Shown: positions 6,758 through 16,264, numbered from the stretch's first letter. The stretch: 64,000 bases of DNA from Demequina sp. NBRC 110055 (GCF_002090135.1 NZ_BBRL01000007.1:124001-188000), one strand, 5' to 3'. The notes: generated by a model not told the origin, from the letters alone. A program made the numbers and translations.

Positions 6758-8962
6758 CTAGTCCAGGTCCGTGAGCCCGTCGGGCAGGGCTTCGGCGTGC
6801 ACCATCTCGAGGCGACGCGTCGGACGCGTCAACGCCACGTACAGGTCGCCGGGGCGCTCGGCGATCGCGGCGGGTTCGACCACGATCGCGACGTCGAACT
6901 CGAGCCCCTTGGACTGGCGTGCCGTCATCACCGACACGCCTTCGATCTCGCCGCCGAGCTCCTCGCGCAGCGCGGGCAGCCACGTGTGCGGCGCGATGAT
7001 CGCCACGAGTCCGCCGTCCTCGCCTGCCATCCGGTCGGCGTGGGCGCGCGCGGCAGCCGCCGCGGTCGCCGCGAGGGCATCGCGCGACGTAGCGGTGGAC
7101 GCCACGGCGTCGTCCAGGTCCCTGGCCGCCGATAGGTCGCTGACGGGAAGGCCCGCGGCCATGGCGTAGGACTGCGCGGCGCGTGCCACCGCGGAGGGGA
7201 TGCGGTATGACACGGTGAGTTCCCGCAGTTGCCACGAGGGGCCAAACAGCGGGTCCATCGCCTCGGGCCACCAGCGCGTGCCTGCGGCCGAAGCCACCTG
7301 TGCCACGTCGCCCACGATCGTGAACGACCGGGTGGGGCAGCGCCGCAGCAGCATGCGCCACGCCATCGCCGACAGCTCCTGAGCCTCGTCGACCACCACG
7401 TGGCCGTAGGTCCAGGTACGGTCCTGGGCGGCGCGTTCGGCGACCGTCAGGCGTGACGACCCGCCCTTCATGCGTGCGGCCAAGTCCTCCGCCGTCACCA
7501 TGCCGTCCCCGCCGAAGGTCTCGAGCACCTCGCGGGCGTAGTCCAACTCCTCCTCCGTGGCCTCCTGGGATGCGCGCGGCGCGCCGCCGGGCATGTCGCC
7601 CAGCAGTTCGGCGGCCTCGTCGAGCAGCGGCACGTCGGCCTCGGTGAAGGGGGCCGAGGCGGGGCGCAGCAGCAGGTCGCGTTCCGCCCGGCTGAGGCCA
7701 CGAGCGGCATGATCGATGAGGTGGGCCTTCGAGAACAGATCGCGCAGCAGCTGGGCGGGCGTGACGGGTAGCCAGCACAGGTTGAGGGCCACACGGATCG
7801 TGCGGCTGTCGCGCACGTCACGCTCGAGTTCGAGGCGGTCCTCGGCGTCGAGCTGGCTCTCGAGCTGCTCGAGCAACTGGGTCGTGAGCCTGCTGATCAT
7901 GTCCTTCGCGAAGTGTGCCCTGGCCTCGTTGTGTGGGCGCCCGTCGCGCCGGGCACGCGCCTGCGCGTCGCGGATGTCGGAGCGGCGAATGACGACGGTG
8001 CGGCCGTCGATCTTCACCTCTTGGTCGCGCCGGGGCAGGCGTTGGCGCTCGCGGACGGCGGCCTTGATGACCCCCGCCATCTCGACGCGTCCCTTGATCG
8101 CGGCCACCGCATCGGCCTCGACCGCGGACGTGTCGACGCCGCGCACCAGGCCGCTGAGGGTGGTCGACACCGCGCCGGTCTCGCCCAGCGAGGGCAGCAC
8201 ATGGTCGATGTAGCGCAGGAACTGTCCCGAGGGGCCGATGAGCAGCACGCCGCGACGCTCGAGGCGCTCGCGGTGGTGATAGAGCAAAAAGGCGGCGCGG
8301 TGGAGGGCAACGGCGGTCTTGCCGGTACCGGGGCCGCCTTGCACCACGAGCGCCCCGTCGAGGTCGGCGCGGATGACCGCGTCCTGTTCTGCCTGGATCG
8401 TGGCGACGATGTCACCCATGCGTCCGGTACGGCGCGCATCGAGCGCGGCGAGGAGGGCACCCTCGCCGGCGAGCGTGCCCTCGAGCCCCGCCTCGCGCAG
8501 CGCCTCCACGTCGAGCACGTCGTCCTCGATCGCGGCCACCCGGCGGCCTCGGGTCGTGAGGTGGCGTCGGCTCATCACGCCCGAGGGGTCGGCGGCGGTC
8601 GCGGAGTAGAAGGCGCGCGCGGCGGGGGCGCGCCAGTCGGTGAGCAGGGGAGCGTGGTCTGCATCGGAGAGGCCGATGCGGCCCACGTAGAGGCGGTCGC
8701 CGTCACGCATGTCGAGACGCCCGAAGCACAACCGGTCCTCGACGGCGTCGAGTTGCGCGATGCGGTCCTCGTACAGCGTGGCGAAGGCGTCGCGCTCGGA
8801 GCGATTCTGGGGCGATCCGGACGGCCCGTCGCGCCTGATCGAGACGAGGCGACGGTCGGTTTCGTCGCGCAACTCGTCGAGCCGTGCGTACAGCCCATCG
8901 ACTACCCGCTGCTCGGCATCCAGGCCCTCCTTGAGAGCGGTCCGGGTGCTGTCCTCCTGCAT
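6758..8962 (-). CDS. helD: HelD-like UvrD-family ATPase, RNA polymerase recycling factor
   Basis: This 734-residue SF1 protein has an N-terminal coiled coil (about 12-40 and 55-80), Walker A GGPGTGKT (209-216), a DEAQ Walker B in VVDEAQELSAM, and C-terminal helicase motifs TARQSKGLEFD and LYVALTRPTRR. This is the layout of HelD, which in Bacillus and Mycobacterium inserts arms into RNA polymerase and uses ATP to free it from DNA. A general UvrD/PcrA helicase is less likely given the coiled-coil N-terminus. The start at 8962 is chosen over in-frame starts up to 9106 because the coiled coil begins immediately and the longer form would run into the promoter region of the divergent PAC2 gene. Confidence 0.85.
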   Translation of the reverse strand: MQEDSTRTALKEGLDAEQRVVDGLYARLDELRDETDRRLVSIRRDGPSGSPQNRSERDAFATLYEDRIAQLDAVEDRLCFGRLDMRDGDRLYVGRIGLSDADHAPLLTDWRAPAARAFYSATAADPSGVMSRRHLTTRGRRVAAIEDDVLDVEALREAGLEGTLAGEGALLAALDARRTGRMGDIVATIQAEQDAVIRADLDGALVVQGGPGTGKTAVALHRAAFLLYHHRERLERRGVLLIGPSGQFLRYIDHVLPSLGETGAVSTTLSGLVRGVDTSAVEADAVAAIKGRVEMAGVIKAAVRERQRLPRRDQEVKIDGRTVVIRRSDIRDAQARARRDGRPHNEARAHFAKDMISRLTTQLLEQLESQLDAEDRLELERDVRDSRTIRVALNLCWLPVTPAQLLRDLFSKAHLIDHAARGLSRAERDLLLRPASAPFTEADVPLLDEAAELLGDMPGGAPRASQEATEEELDYAREVLETFGGDGMVTAEDLAARMKGGSSRLTVAERAAQDRTWTYGHVVVDEAQELSAMAWRMLLRRCPTRSFTIVGDVAQVASAAGTRWWPEAMDPLFGPSWQLRELTVSYRIPSAVARAAQSYAMAAGLPVSDLSAARDLDDAVASTATSRDALAATAAAAARAHADRMAGEDGGLVAIIAPHTWLPALREELGGEIEGVSVMTARQSKGLEFDVAIVVEPAAIAERPGDLYVALTRPTRRLEMVHAEALPDGLTDLD

Positions 8963-9098
8963 GCGCCTGCCCTTCTGCGCCTCGTGACGGAACTGACGAG
9001 GCAGTCGTCCATTATCCCCATTCCTGGCGTCGTGCGCTACAGCCGTCACGGAAACGTCACGCGGGGAATCGTCCGCGCGCGGGAGGCGTTGACGAGCG

Positions 9099-9120
9099 GA
9101 GCGCATCAGCCGATGCGCTC
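9099..9120. promoter_or_regulatory. Perfect 9-bp inverted repeat in the helD/PAC2 divergent region
   Basis: GAGCGCATC-AGCC-GATGCGCTC forms a perfect 9-bp palindrome with a 4-nt spacer, ending 25 bp before the PAC2 start codon. It could be an operator for a dimeric regulator or a 5'-leader hairpin. No T-run follows, so a terminator is unlikely. Confidence 0.5.
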
Positions 9121-9145
9121 GCGGGCGTGAAACAATGACGGGATT

Positions 9146-10069
9146 ATGACTTCACCACTGATCACCTGGGATGCGGACGGCGTTCAGGCGTGGGCCGAGA
9201 CGGCTCCGAAGGAAGGTGCCGTGCTGCTGCACTCGCTGCGCGGCTTCATCGATGCAGGGAAGGCGGGCCTGCTGGTCGCCCAGCAGATCCTGGAGGCAGG
9301 CGAGCCGCAGCGCGTCGCGACGTTCGACATTGACCAGTTGCTGGACTATCGCTCGCGCAGGCCTGAGATGACGTTCTCCGTGAACCAATGGACGGCCTAC
9401 GACGAGCCGCACCTGGCGCTCGACCTGGTGCGCGACACCGAGGGCACGGCGTTCCTGCTGCTCCACGGCTTCGAGCCGGACATCCGCTGGGAGCAGTACA
9501 TCGCCACGGTCAAGGAGATCGTCACGCGCACGGGTGTGGGCCTCACCCTCGGCACCTACGGCATTCCGATGGCCGCGCCTCACACCCGCCCCCTGACGGC
9601 CACCGTGCACGGCACGCCCCAGGACCTGCTGCCGGACTCCGCGTCGTTCTTCGGAACCGTGAACGTTCCGGCGAGCGCGCAAAACCTCATGGAGTACCGC
9701 TTCGCACAGTGGGACCTGCCGGCGATCAACATTGCCGTGCACGTCCCGCACTACCTGTCGCAGAGCTCCTACCCGCAGGCCGCGGAGCGGGCGATCGAGA
9801 GCATCGAGGACATCTCGGGCCTGCTGATCGACACCACCGGGCTGGACGAGGACGCGGAGCGGGCCGAGGAGGAAATCGCCCGTCAGACCGCCGAGTCCGA
9901 CGAGGTACAGGCGTTGGTGGCCGGCCTCGAGCGCCAGTACGACGCGTACATGGAGCAGCGCGACGAGGGCCTCGATATTCAAGGTCCGCTGCCCTCGGCC
10001 GACGAATTGGGCGCCGAATTTGAGAAATTCCTGCAACAACAGCGTGGAGACACTCCCCCTGGAGCATGA
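9146..10069 (+). CDS. PAC2 family protein
   Basis: This 307-residue protein belongs to the PAC2 family, named after a eukaryotic proteasome assembly chaperone and widespread in actinobacteria with no settled function. Supporting features are the N-terminal LLHSLRGFIDAGKAG, the central FLLLHGFEPDIRW and the conserved LGTYGIPMAAPHTRP loop, all of which resemble family members. The C-terminal third is acidic and probably helical (about 230-300). There is no membrane segment, so it is predicted cytoplasmic. The start at 9146 has no strong ribosome-binding site. Whether this genome has a proteasome cannot be told from the window. Confidence 0.85.
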   Translation: MTSPLITWDADGVQAWAETAPKEGAVLLHSLRGFIDAGKAGLLVAQQILEAGEPQRVATFDIDQLLDYRSRRPEMTFSVNQWTAYDEPHLALDLVRDTEGTAFLLLHGFEPDIRWEQYIATVKEIVTRTGVGLTLGTYGIPMAAPHTRPLTATVHGTPQDLLPDSASFFGTVNVPASAQNLMEYRFAQWDLPAINIAVHVPHYLSQSSYPQAAERAIESIEDISGLLIDTTGLDEDAERAEEEIARQTAESDEVQALVAGLERQYDAYMEQRDEGLDIQGPLPSADELGAEFEKFLQQQRGDTPPGA

Positions 10070-10212
10070 TTTCGTGTCATGCTTGACCCGGTTGCAAGAA
10101 CGTAGTGTGCATGAACCGGTCTGACCAGACCCGGGACGCGGCATTGCGGCGACGAGCGGGGACACGGTGTCCGCGCTTCCCGTCACCCGGGCAGTACAGA
10201 TAGGAAATACTC

Positions 10213-10416
10213 ATGGCACAGGGTTCTGTGAAGTGGTTCAACGCCGAAAAGGGCTACGGCTTCATCGCCCAGGACGGCGGCGGCGCCGACGTCTTCGTCC
10301 ACTACTCGGCGATCGAGACCGACGGCTACAAGTCGCTCGAAGAGGCGCAGCGCGTCGAGTTCGAGGTCACCGACGGCCCCAAGGGCCCCCAGGCTGCTGC
10401 GGTTCGCCCGCTGTAA
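10213..10416 (+). CDS. cspA: Cold-shock protein CspA family
   Basis: This 67-residue single-OB-fold nucleic-acid chaperone carries RNP1 KGYGFI (13-18) and RNP2 VFVHY (27-31), with the standard opening [11 protein letters not shown]. It binds single-stranded RNA and DNA and keeps mRNA unfolded. It is monocistronic: 143 bp separate it from the PAC2 gene, and a GC-rich hairpin follows the stop. A TTGACC at 10083-10088 may be the -35 of its promoter, but the -10 is poor. The resulting long 5' untranslated region would be typical of cold-shock genes. Its ribosome-binding site is AGGAAA. Confidence 0.97.
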   Translation: MAQGSVKWFNAEKGYGFIAQDGGGADVFVHYSAIETDGYKSLEEAQRVEFEVTDGPKGPQAAAVRPL

Positions 10417-10443
10417 GGCTTCACCGGTCTCACGACTGGTCTT

Positions 10444-10473
10444 GGCCGCCGTCCCCGCGAGGGGGCGGCGGCC
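10444..10473 (+). terminator. Hairpin terminator after cspA
   Basis: GGCCGCCGTCCCC-GCGA-GGGGGCGGCGGCC is a 13-bp stem with one G-T wobble and a 4-nt loop, 28 bp after the cspA stop codon. It is followed by TTCGCC rather than a clean T-run, as is usual for actinobacterial terminators. Confidence 0.65.
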
Positions 10474-10500
10474 TTCGCCGTCTCTGACGGCATGTCAGCT

Positions 10501-10515
10501 GGCCGATGCCGTGGC
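10501..10515 (+). repeat. Intergenic copy of the GGCCGATGCCGTGGC repeat
   Basis: This is one of nine exact copies of this 15-mer in the window. It lies between the cspA terminator and the convergent spermidine-synthase-like gene, outside any coding frame I accept. Confidence 0.7.
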
Positions 10516-10545
10516 TGGCGTTCGTCGCGGCCTGTCCCTGTCGGG

Positions 10546-11325
10546 CTATCGCGCCCAGGCGGCGTCGACGACGGTGGGCAGGGGAGCCGACGCCGCGTAG
10601 CGACGCAGCTCGTCGACGTTCAGTCCCGCACCGGCGGCGAGCACCACGTTGCCCCGCCGCTTGCCTTTAAGTACCGCCGGTTCGCCGATCGCGACTACGT
10701 CACCGAAGGCCGCACGCGCCGCCGCCGCATCGGCCACGTGTGCGGCCGAGCCCGGCACGGTGCCCACATTCGCGACCACCACGCCCCCCGCACGCACCGT
10801 GCGACGGGCGTGCGACCACCACACGGCATCGGCCAAGGTCGGCGGCGTCAGCGCCTCGGAGAACGCGTCGCGCACCAGCACATCGAGGCTGTCGTCATGG
10901 CGAGACGCGACGGCGTCGAGACCGTCCTGGGCCCGCACCCGCAACTGAGGCGACCGTGGGAGGTCCCACCACTGACGGGCGAGCTCGGGCAGGGCGGTGT
11001 CGATGTCGACCGCGATATGGCGACTGTCCGGATATGCGTGCACCAGATAGCGCGCCATGGTGCACACGCCCGCACCCACATGCAGGGCGAGCATCCGTGC
11101 GGGACGCTGCCATGCCTCGATCACGGCCGCGATATGACGCATGTACTCGAAGTCGAGCACATCTTTTTCGACGCGCATCGAGGAACTGGGAACACCACGC
11201 ACCCATACGGTCGTTGAACCACCAGGCTCGTCCGTGAGCCGCACCACCCCGGTGGAGATCGGCATGTCGACGCCGCGAGCGACGCCCTCAGCCACTGCGG
11301 GGGACGTCGTTGATCTGCGTGACAT
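10546..11325 (-). CDS. Spermidine-synthase-like Rossmann-fold protein
   Basis: This 259-residue protein has the aminopropyl/methyltransferase fold: glycine motif LHVGAGVCTMARYL, an acidic end of strand 2 in HIAVDIDTALPELAR, and DGLDAVASRHDDSLDVLVRDAF matching the catalytic-loop region of the spermine/spermidine synthase family. The N-terminal beta region (VWVRGVPSSSMRVE ... LDFEYMRHIA) is also typical. Many actinobacterial members lack polyamine synthase activity, so the substrate is open. The start at 11325 is tentative; an internal ATG at 11265 would trim a 20-residue, poorly conserved leader. It is divergent from the DUF3040 gene. Confidence 0.75.
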   Translation of the reverse strand: MSRRSTTSPAVAEGVARGVDMPISTGVVRLTDEPGGSTTVWVRGVPSSSMRVEKDVLDFEYMRHIAAVIEAWQRPARMLALHVGAGVCTMARYLVHAYPDSRHIAVDIDTALPELARQWWDLPRSPQLRVRAQDGLDAVASRHDDSLDVLVRDAFSEALTPPTLADAVWWSHARRTVRAGGVVVANVGTVPGSAAHVADAAAARAAFGDVVAIGEPAVLKGKRRGNVVLAAGAGLNVDELRRYAASAPLPTVVDAAWAR

Positions 11326-11409
11326 GGGTCGTGGACACCTCGGGGTAGTGGAAGCGGGCGGTCCTGACTAGACTAGGTGCCTACTGCGCACCGCACGAAA
11401 GAGGAGGGC

Positions 11410-11790
11410 ATGATGCCGCTGTCGGAGTACGAGCAGCGCGTGCTGGACCAGCTCGAGCACGACCTCGGGCAGGACCCCTCGCTGCACCGCGCCATGAACC
11501 GCGGACCGCGCACCCCCGGCCGGGTCATTGCGGCCATCGCCGGAGTGGTCGTCGGACTCGGTGTCGTGCTCCTCGGCGTCGTCACCCAGATCCCGCTGGT
11601 AGGCATCCTCGGCTTCGTGATCATGGCAGGCGTGGCGCTGTGGGCGCTGCTGACTCCCCGCAAGGGACAGGGCGACGCCGCACAGGCCGCCCGTCCCGCC
11701 GCGGGACCCGCTCCGCAGAAGCCCAAGAAGGACTTCATGCAGACCTTCGAGGAGCGCTTCGACCGTCGCCGCGAGAACGGCGACCTCTAG
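11410..11790 (+). CDS. DUF3040 small membrane protein
   Basis: This 126-residue protein starts with the DUF3040 signature PLSEYEQRVLDQLEHDL, followed by a short basic stretch and two hydrophobic helices (about 39-60 and 63-80), then a charged cytoplasmic tail. The family is actinobacteria-specific and its function is unknown; members often sit near dcw or transglutaminase genes, as here. GAGGAGG lies immediately before two consecutive ATG codons (11410 and 11413), and either could be used. It converges on the transglutaminase gene with 3 bp between stops. Confidence 0.9.
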   Translation: MMPLSEYEQRVLDQLEHDLGQDPSLHRAMNRGPRTPGRVIAAIAGVVVGLGVVLLGVVTQIPLVGILGFVIMAGVALWALLTPRKGQGDAAQAARPAAGPAPQKPKKDFMQTFEERFDRRRENGDL

Positions 11791-11793
11791 CCT

Positions 11794-13965
11794 CTAGCGC
11801 CGAGTAGGCTGCTCGGCCGCCGCATCACGCCCCGCCTCCGTGGTGAGGGCCGCTGACCACTCCCGCATCTGCGCGTCGCTGTGGGCCGTGCCCTCCGGCG
11901 CGTAACGGTGGTCGGCAACCGCCTGTGCGAGGTTCACCAGAGCCGCGTCGCCTGCAGGCGATAGCCCGCGGCCCGACTCCGACAGCGTGGCCCTCACGTG
12001 CTCGACGGCCTCGTCGGGCGTGTGAGCGAGGGACCAGCGGGCGTGCTCCGGCAGCCCGTCACGCGCCCTGAGCCAGGCACGCTCGGCGGGATCGAGCGGT
12101 GCCGGGGCGTCGGTGCGCCGGCGGCGCATCATGACGACGGCGAACGTCGAGCCCGCGAGGAGGATGGCCGCGGCGATCGCGAACCACCACCAGTCGAGGC
12201 CGGACTGCTCCGCCTCGCCGCCCGACAGGTTGGGCACGTCGGGGGTGTCCGGGCGCTCCGGTTGCTGCTGGGGAGCCGTGGTCGGCTGCTGCGCCGGGTC
12301 GCTGGTCTCGGACACCGCCGGCTCATCAGGCTCCTCCGCGTACACCGGCGCGCTCCCCGTTTGCACGGCAGGCGTGGGCTCGAATCGCACCCATCCCACC
12401 TCGGGGAACCACAGTTCCGGCCACGCGTGCGCGTCGCCGCCCTGCACCACGTACGTGTCGCCCTCGCCCTCGGAACCGGGCAGGAACCCGATGGCCATCC
12501 GTGCGGGGATGTCGAGCGTCCTGGCCATCATGACCATGGTGGTGGCGAACTGCACGCAGTAGCCGACGCGGTCGTCGAGGAACGTGCTGACCGCGTCGCC
12601 TCCACTCGGGCTCACCGAGGTGTCGTAGTCGAATTCCGCCGGATCGCGCAGGTAGTCCTGCATCGCGACGGCCTGCGCGAAGCGGGACGTGGCACCGCTC
12701 GTGACGTCGGCGGCGAGATCACTCACGCGAGCGGCATTCATGGCCGCGGGCAGGTTGAGGTAGCGAGCGCCCACCCCGGCATCGGACGCGGGATCGCTGG
12801 GCGCGGCGAGCAGCCGCTCGGCGGACAGGAAGTCCGTCGCCGCCGTGACGGTGTAGCTCAGCCCCAGCGTCGAGTCGGAGGGAGACACCACCTCGTCCGT
12901 GCCGGGCGAATACCCCCAATCGCCCTCGACATCCACGGAGCGCGGCGCCGAGGGAAGCGCGAGGTTGTTTTCCGCCGAGTCGACCGCCTCGATCTCGTAG
13001 GTCGCGGTCGTCGCGTCGGTCACATCGATATCAAGCGGCCATAACAGGCCCTCGGTGCTGGTGATCTCATCGTCGGAGGGGGCTCCGTAGGCCCACGCGA
13101 CGCCGTCGAACTCCGAGTAGCTGTACAGCCGCAACACGTCGGGACGGCGGCCGTCGGCCGTGTAGACCAGGGCGGGCGCGGTCGAGTTCGTGGTGAGCGA
13201 CGTGCGCAGGTCGAGGTCGAGGTTCAGCCGCGTCGTCGAGCTCAGTGAGGACGGGGCGTCGATGCGCGGAATGATTCCCCAGCCGTGACCACCGAGCGCG
13301 GACGGCACGACCAGGAGCGAGACCCCGAGCGTCGCGGCGGTGGCGGCGACGGCACCGCCCAGCGTCGACGGCGGCTGCGTCGCGTCGCCGCGACGCGCGA
13401 GGGCGAGGGTGAGGAGCCAGGCTGCCAGCGCGACGAGTAGCCATGCGACCGAGACGCGCTGTTGGAAGATCGCGGCCGGCAGCCACGGCAGCATCAGCAC
13501 CAGGCCCGCGCTCGCGGCGGCGCGCCAGGACACCGCGATGTGTTCGGCGACGAGGAAGAGGCCCATGACGCCGGCGCACACCAGGCTCAGCAGCGCAGGC
13601 GTCATCTCGGCGGGGGCCACGGTGGTGGCGGCGTAGTTCACGCCATCGCCCATGACGGTCAGGAGGTCGCGTAGCGCGCCGGGGGTCGGGAGGAGGTGGC
13701 CGTCGCCCTCCTCGCTGACGGAGAACTGCAGGACCAGGGCCTCGACGGTGACCGCGAGTCCCACGACGGTGGGCCACCAGCGCGAGCGCGTCACGACGCG
13801 GGCGACGACGACCGTCGCGGTAAGCGCCGCGAGCGATGCCGCGACGGTGAGGATCCACGCACCCGTCACCACCATCGAGGTGAGCGCGAACAGGCTTGCC
13901 ATGGTGGCGGCCGCGACGGTGAGCGACGCGGGCCACGGGGCCTTGGCGCGGGCGGGGGCGCTCAT
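11794..13965 (-). CDS. Transglutaminase-like (TgpA/DUF3488-type) membrane protein
   Basis: This 723-residue protein has an N-terminal set of about six membrane helices (to ~240), an extracytoplasmic transglutaminase-like domain, a Pro/Gln/Glu-rich linker, another membrane helix (WWWFAIAAAILLAGSTF) and a cytoplasmic tail. Cys470 (VGYCVQF) and His513 (DAHAWPE) give the papain-like pair; the third position reads FEPTP (Glu529), common in actinobacterial members. The physiological reaction is unknown. It is the last gene of a MoxR > DUF58 > transglutaminase operon; its ATG overlaps the DUF58 stop (ATGA), so the upstream in-frame start at 14043 is rejected. Confidence 0.9.
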   Translation of the reverse strand: MSAPARAKAPWPASLTVAAATMASLFALTSMVVTGAWILTVAASLAALTATVVVARVVTRSRWWPTVVGLAVTVEALVLQFSVSEEGDGHLLPTPGALRDLLTVMGDGVNYAATTVAPAEMTPALLSLVCAGVMGLFLVAEHIAVSWRAAASAGLVLMLPWLPAAIFQQRVSVAWLLVALAAWLLTLALARRGDATQPPSTLGGAVAATAATLGVSLLVVPSALGGHGWGIIPRIDAPSSLSSTTRLNLDLDLRTSLTTNSTAPALVYTADGRRPDVLRLYSYSEFDGVAWAYGAPSDDEITSTEGLLWPLDIDVTDATTATYEIEAVDSAENNLALPSAPRSVDVEGDWGYSPGTDEVVSPSDSTLGLSYTVTAATDFLSAERLLAAPSDPASDAGVGARYLNLPAAMNAARVSDLAADVTSGATSRFAQAVAMQDYLRDPAEFDYDTSVSPSGGDAVSTFLDDRVGYCVQFATTMVMMARTLDIPARMAIGFLPGSEGEGDTYVVQGGDAHAWPELWFPEVGWVRFEPTPAVQTGSAPVYAEEPDEPAVSETSDPAQQPTTAPQQQPERPDTPDVPNLSGGEAEQSGLDWWWFAIAAAILLAGSTFAVVMMRRRRTDAPAPLDPAERAWLRARDGLPEHARWSLAHTPDEAVEHVRATLSESGRGLSPAGDAALVNLAQAVADHRYAPEGTAHSDAQMREWSAALTTEAGRDAAAEQPTRR

Positions 13966-15233
13966 CGGCGTTCCTCCATCGCGACCAGGGAACGCCATAC
14001 CCCGGCGATGTCGTCGCCGGCGCGCACCACGGACGCGTGCCACCCCGCGCGACTCAGGCGGGCAGCAGTCGCCTGCGCGTCGGCGGGGTCGTCGGGATCG
14101 GCGCGCACGATGGCCCAGGCCCGCCCGGCGGCGCCGATGGGGGCGAGGTCCTCCAGCACGTCGTCGGTGGTGGGGTCGATGATCGCTACGGTGACCTCGC
14201 CCTCGACGGAACCCTCCGCGGCCGCACGCGCGGCCTCACGCAGACGAGCATCTCCCGCCGCGCGGGTCACCGGAGACGTGAGGTCCACCGTGAGGTCGAG
14301 CAGCTCGGCGCGTGCGAGGTCGCCGCCGCGCTGCCCCAGGTGTGCGGCGCTTGCCGCAGGCCCGGCACCCAGGAGCCGGACGGGGTGACCCGTATCGAGG
14401 ACGGAGACGCCGATCGACGCCGCCGCGGAGATCGACCATTCGAGCGCCTCGTGCCCCAGCGGAAGGTCAAGGATGACGGTAGCCGGTCGTCTTCCCGCAT
14501 GCTCATCGGAGCGCACCAGCATGGTGCCTCGGCGGGCGGAACTCGCCCAGTGGATGCGGCGCAGATCGTCGCCGTCGCGGTAGTCGCGCAGTGCGGCGTC
14601 GTCCGCGGACGGGGTGCGCGAGCCGACGACGACGCGCTCCGCCTGGCCCATCAGCGCGCCCGCCGTACCGACCAGGTCGGTCACCTGCGGCCAGACCGAG
14701 ACCGATTCGGCCGAGCCGAAGGCGGTGTCCGACGCGAGCAGGCCGAAGGGATCCGCGGTGTGCATGAGGGCCGGACCTACTTCCCACCGGCCACGCCGCA
14801 CGGGGTTCAGGGCGTATTCGAGGACCAGGGCGTCGGGGGAGCGGGTGACGGCCGCGCGGGTTGACCCGCCCCCGGTGAGTTCGGACGCGGCCTGCTCGCG
14901 CACCTGGAGCCGCGAGATCACGCCCTTGCCGGGCGCGCGACGCGCGCGGGTGGCTCTGATGGCCACCGTGACCGTGCCGGGGACTCCCACGGTGAGTGGG
15001 CGCGGGCGGATGGTGCGCTCCGCGTGCGGGAACCGGCGTACAAACGAACCCAGGGCCAGCATCATCCATACCCATGCGAGGGCGACCGCGCACGTCATGG
15101 CGACGCCCACGTACACCATCACGGGGGTGGACAGGCCTACCCCGAGTGCGCCGATGACGATGCCGCACGCCAGCATGCCCACACCGCGCGAGGTGAGGCT
15201 CATGCGGGCGTTGACGGCTGTCGCGGGGTGCAC
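13962..15233 (-). CDS. DUF58 domain protein
   Basis: This 423-residue membrane protein has two N-terminal hydrophobic helices (about 15-60), then a beta-rich region and the DUF58 signature RDYRDGDDLRRIHWASSAR. DUF58 proteins resemble von Willebrand A folds and accompany MoxR ATPases; their role is unclear, perhaps in assembly or maturation of envelope complexes. The GTG at 15233 is 2 nt after the MoxR stop, suggesting translational coupling; an ATG at 15203 is an alternative. Its stop overlaps the transglutaminase start. Confidence 0.92.
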   Translation of the reverse strand: MHPATAVNARMSLTSRGVGMLACGIVIGALGVGLSTPVMVYVGVAMTCAVALAWVWMMLALGSFVRRFPHAERTIRPRPLTVGVPGTVTVAIRATRARRAPGKGVISRLQVREQAASELTGGGSTRAAVTRSPDALVLEYALNPVRRGRWEVGPALMHTADPFGLLASDTAFGSAESVSVWPQVTDLVGTAGALMGQAERVVVGSRTPSADDAALRDYRDGDDLRRIHWASSARRGTMLVRSDEHAGRRPATVILDLPLGHEALEWSISAAASIGVSVLDTGHPVRLLGAGPAASAAHLGQRGGDLARAELLDLTVDLTSPVTRAAGDARLREAARAAAEGSVEGEVTVAIIDPTTDDVLEDLAPIGAAGRAWAIVRADPDDPADAQATAARLSRAGWHASVVRAGDDIAGVWRSLVAMEERR

Positions 15234-15235
15234 GG

Positions 15236-16264
15236 TCAGCGAGTCGCGTCGGCGTGGGCGGCGCCCGCCGTGGCGCGGTGCGGGACGCTCGCGCGGGCCT
15301 CGGTGGGCACGGGGGTGCGCTCGACGATGTCGCGCACCACCTCCTGGGCCGCGCGTCCGCTGAGGCGTGCCTCCGTCGAGACCACCAGGCGGTGCGACAG
15401 CACGGGCACGGCGAGCGCCTTCACGTCATCGGGCAGGACATGGTTACGCCCCGCCATCGCGGCACGCGCCTTGGCTGCGGCCAACAACTGCAGCGAGGCA
15501 CGCGGCGACGCGCCCAGGCGAAGCGACGCGTCCTCACGCGTCTGTGCGACGAGGTCGACGATGTGCTGCTTGACCGCGGGCGCGGCATAGATGCGTCGCG
15601 CCACATCGATCAGACGCCCGAGGGTCGCGGTGTCGGTCACGGGGTGCACGTGGGCGAGGGGGTCGGTGCCGTCATGGCTGTCGAGCATCGCCATTTCGTC
15701 GGCCGGCTGCGGGTAGCCCACCGACACCTGCGCCATGAAGCGGTCGCGCTGCGCCTCGGGCAGGGGATAGGTGCCCTCCATGTCGATGGGGTTCTGGGTG
15801 GCCACCACGAGGAAGGGCTCGGGGAGGCGGCGCGTGACGCCGTCGACGGTGACCGCGTGTTCCTGCATGGCCTCGAGCAGCGCGGACTGTGTCTTGGGTG
15901 ACGCCCGGTTGATCTCGTCGGCGATCACCACCTGCGCGAAGATTGGCCCCGGCCGGAACTCGAAGCGGTGGTCGTCGGAGCGGAAGATGCTGACGCCGGT
16001 CACGTCCGCGGGCATCAGGTCTGGCGTGAACTGGATCCGGCCCAATGAGCAGTCGACCGAGGCCGCGAAGGCGCGCGCCAGCGTCGTCTTACCCACCCCT
16101 GGCACGTCCTCCATCAGGAGGTGACCCCCGGCGAGTGCGGTAGCCAGCGTCGCGGTGATCGCACCGTCCAACCCCGACAAGACGGACCCAATCGACGCAC
16201 GGATGGCCTGCGTGACCTCCGCCACTTCCGCCAGCTCGTCCTCGGTGGGCAGGGGGTGCGTCAT
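15236..16264 (-). CDS. MoxR-family AAA+ ATPase
   Basis: This 342-residue AAA+ chaperone has Walker A DVPGVGKTT (53-61), Walker B VVIADEIN (112-119), the sensor stretch VVATQNPIDMEGTYPLPEAQRDRF and a C-terminal lid. MoxR ATPases remodel or insert cofactors into partner proteins, often those with von Willebrand-like folds; the adjacent DUF58 gene supplies a likely partner. The ATG at 16264 has AAGGAG upstream. A longer open frame to 17077 runs antisense through mraZ and is rejected. It is the first gene of the operon, divergent from the dcw cluster. Confidence 0.95.
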   Translation of the reverse strand: MTHPLPTEDELAEVAEVTQAIRASIGSVLSGLDGAITATLATALAGGHLLMEDVPGVGKTTLARAFAASVDCSLGRIQFTPDLMPADVTGVSIFRSDDHRFEFRPGPIFAQVVIADEINRASPKTQSALLEAMQEHAVTVDGVTRRLPEPFLVVATQNPIDMEGTYPLPEAQRDRFMAQVSVGYPQPADEMAMLDSHDGTDPLAHVHPVTDTATLGRLIDVARRIYAAPAVKQHIVDLVAQTREDASLRLGASPRASLQLLAAAKARAAMAGRNHVLPDDVKALAVPVLSHRLVVSTEARLSGRAAQEVVRDIVERTPVPTEARASVPHRATAGAAHADATR

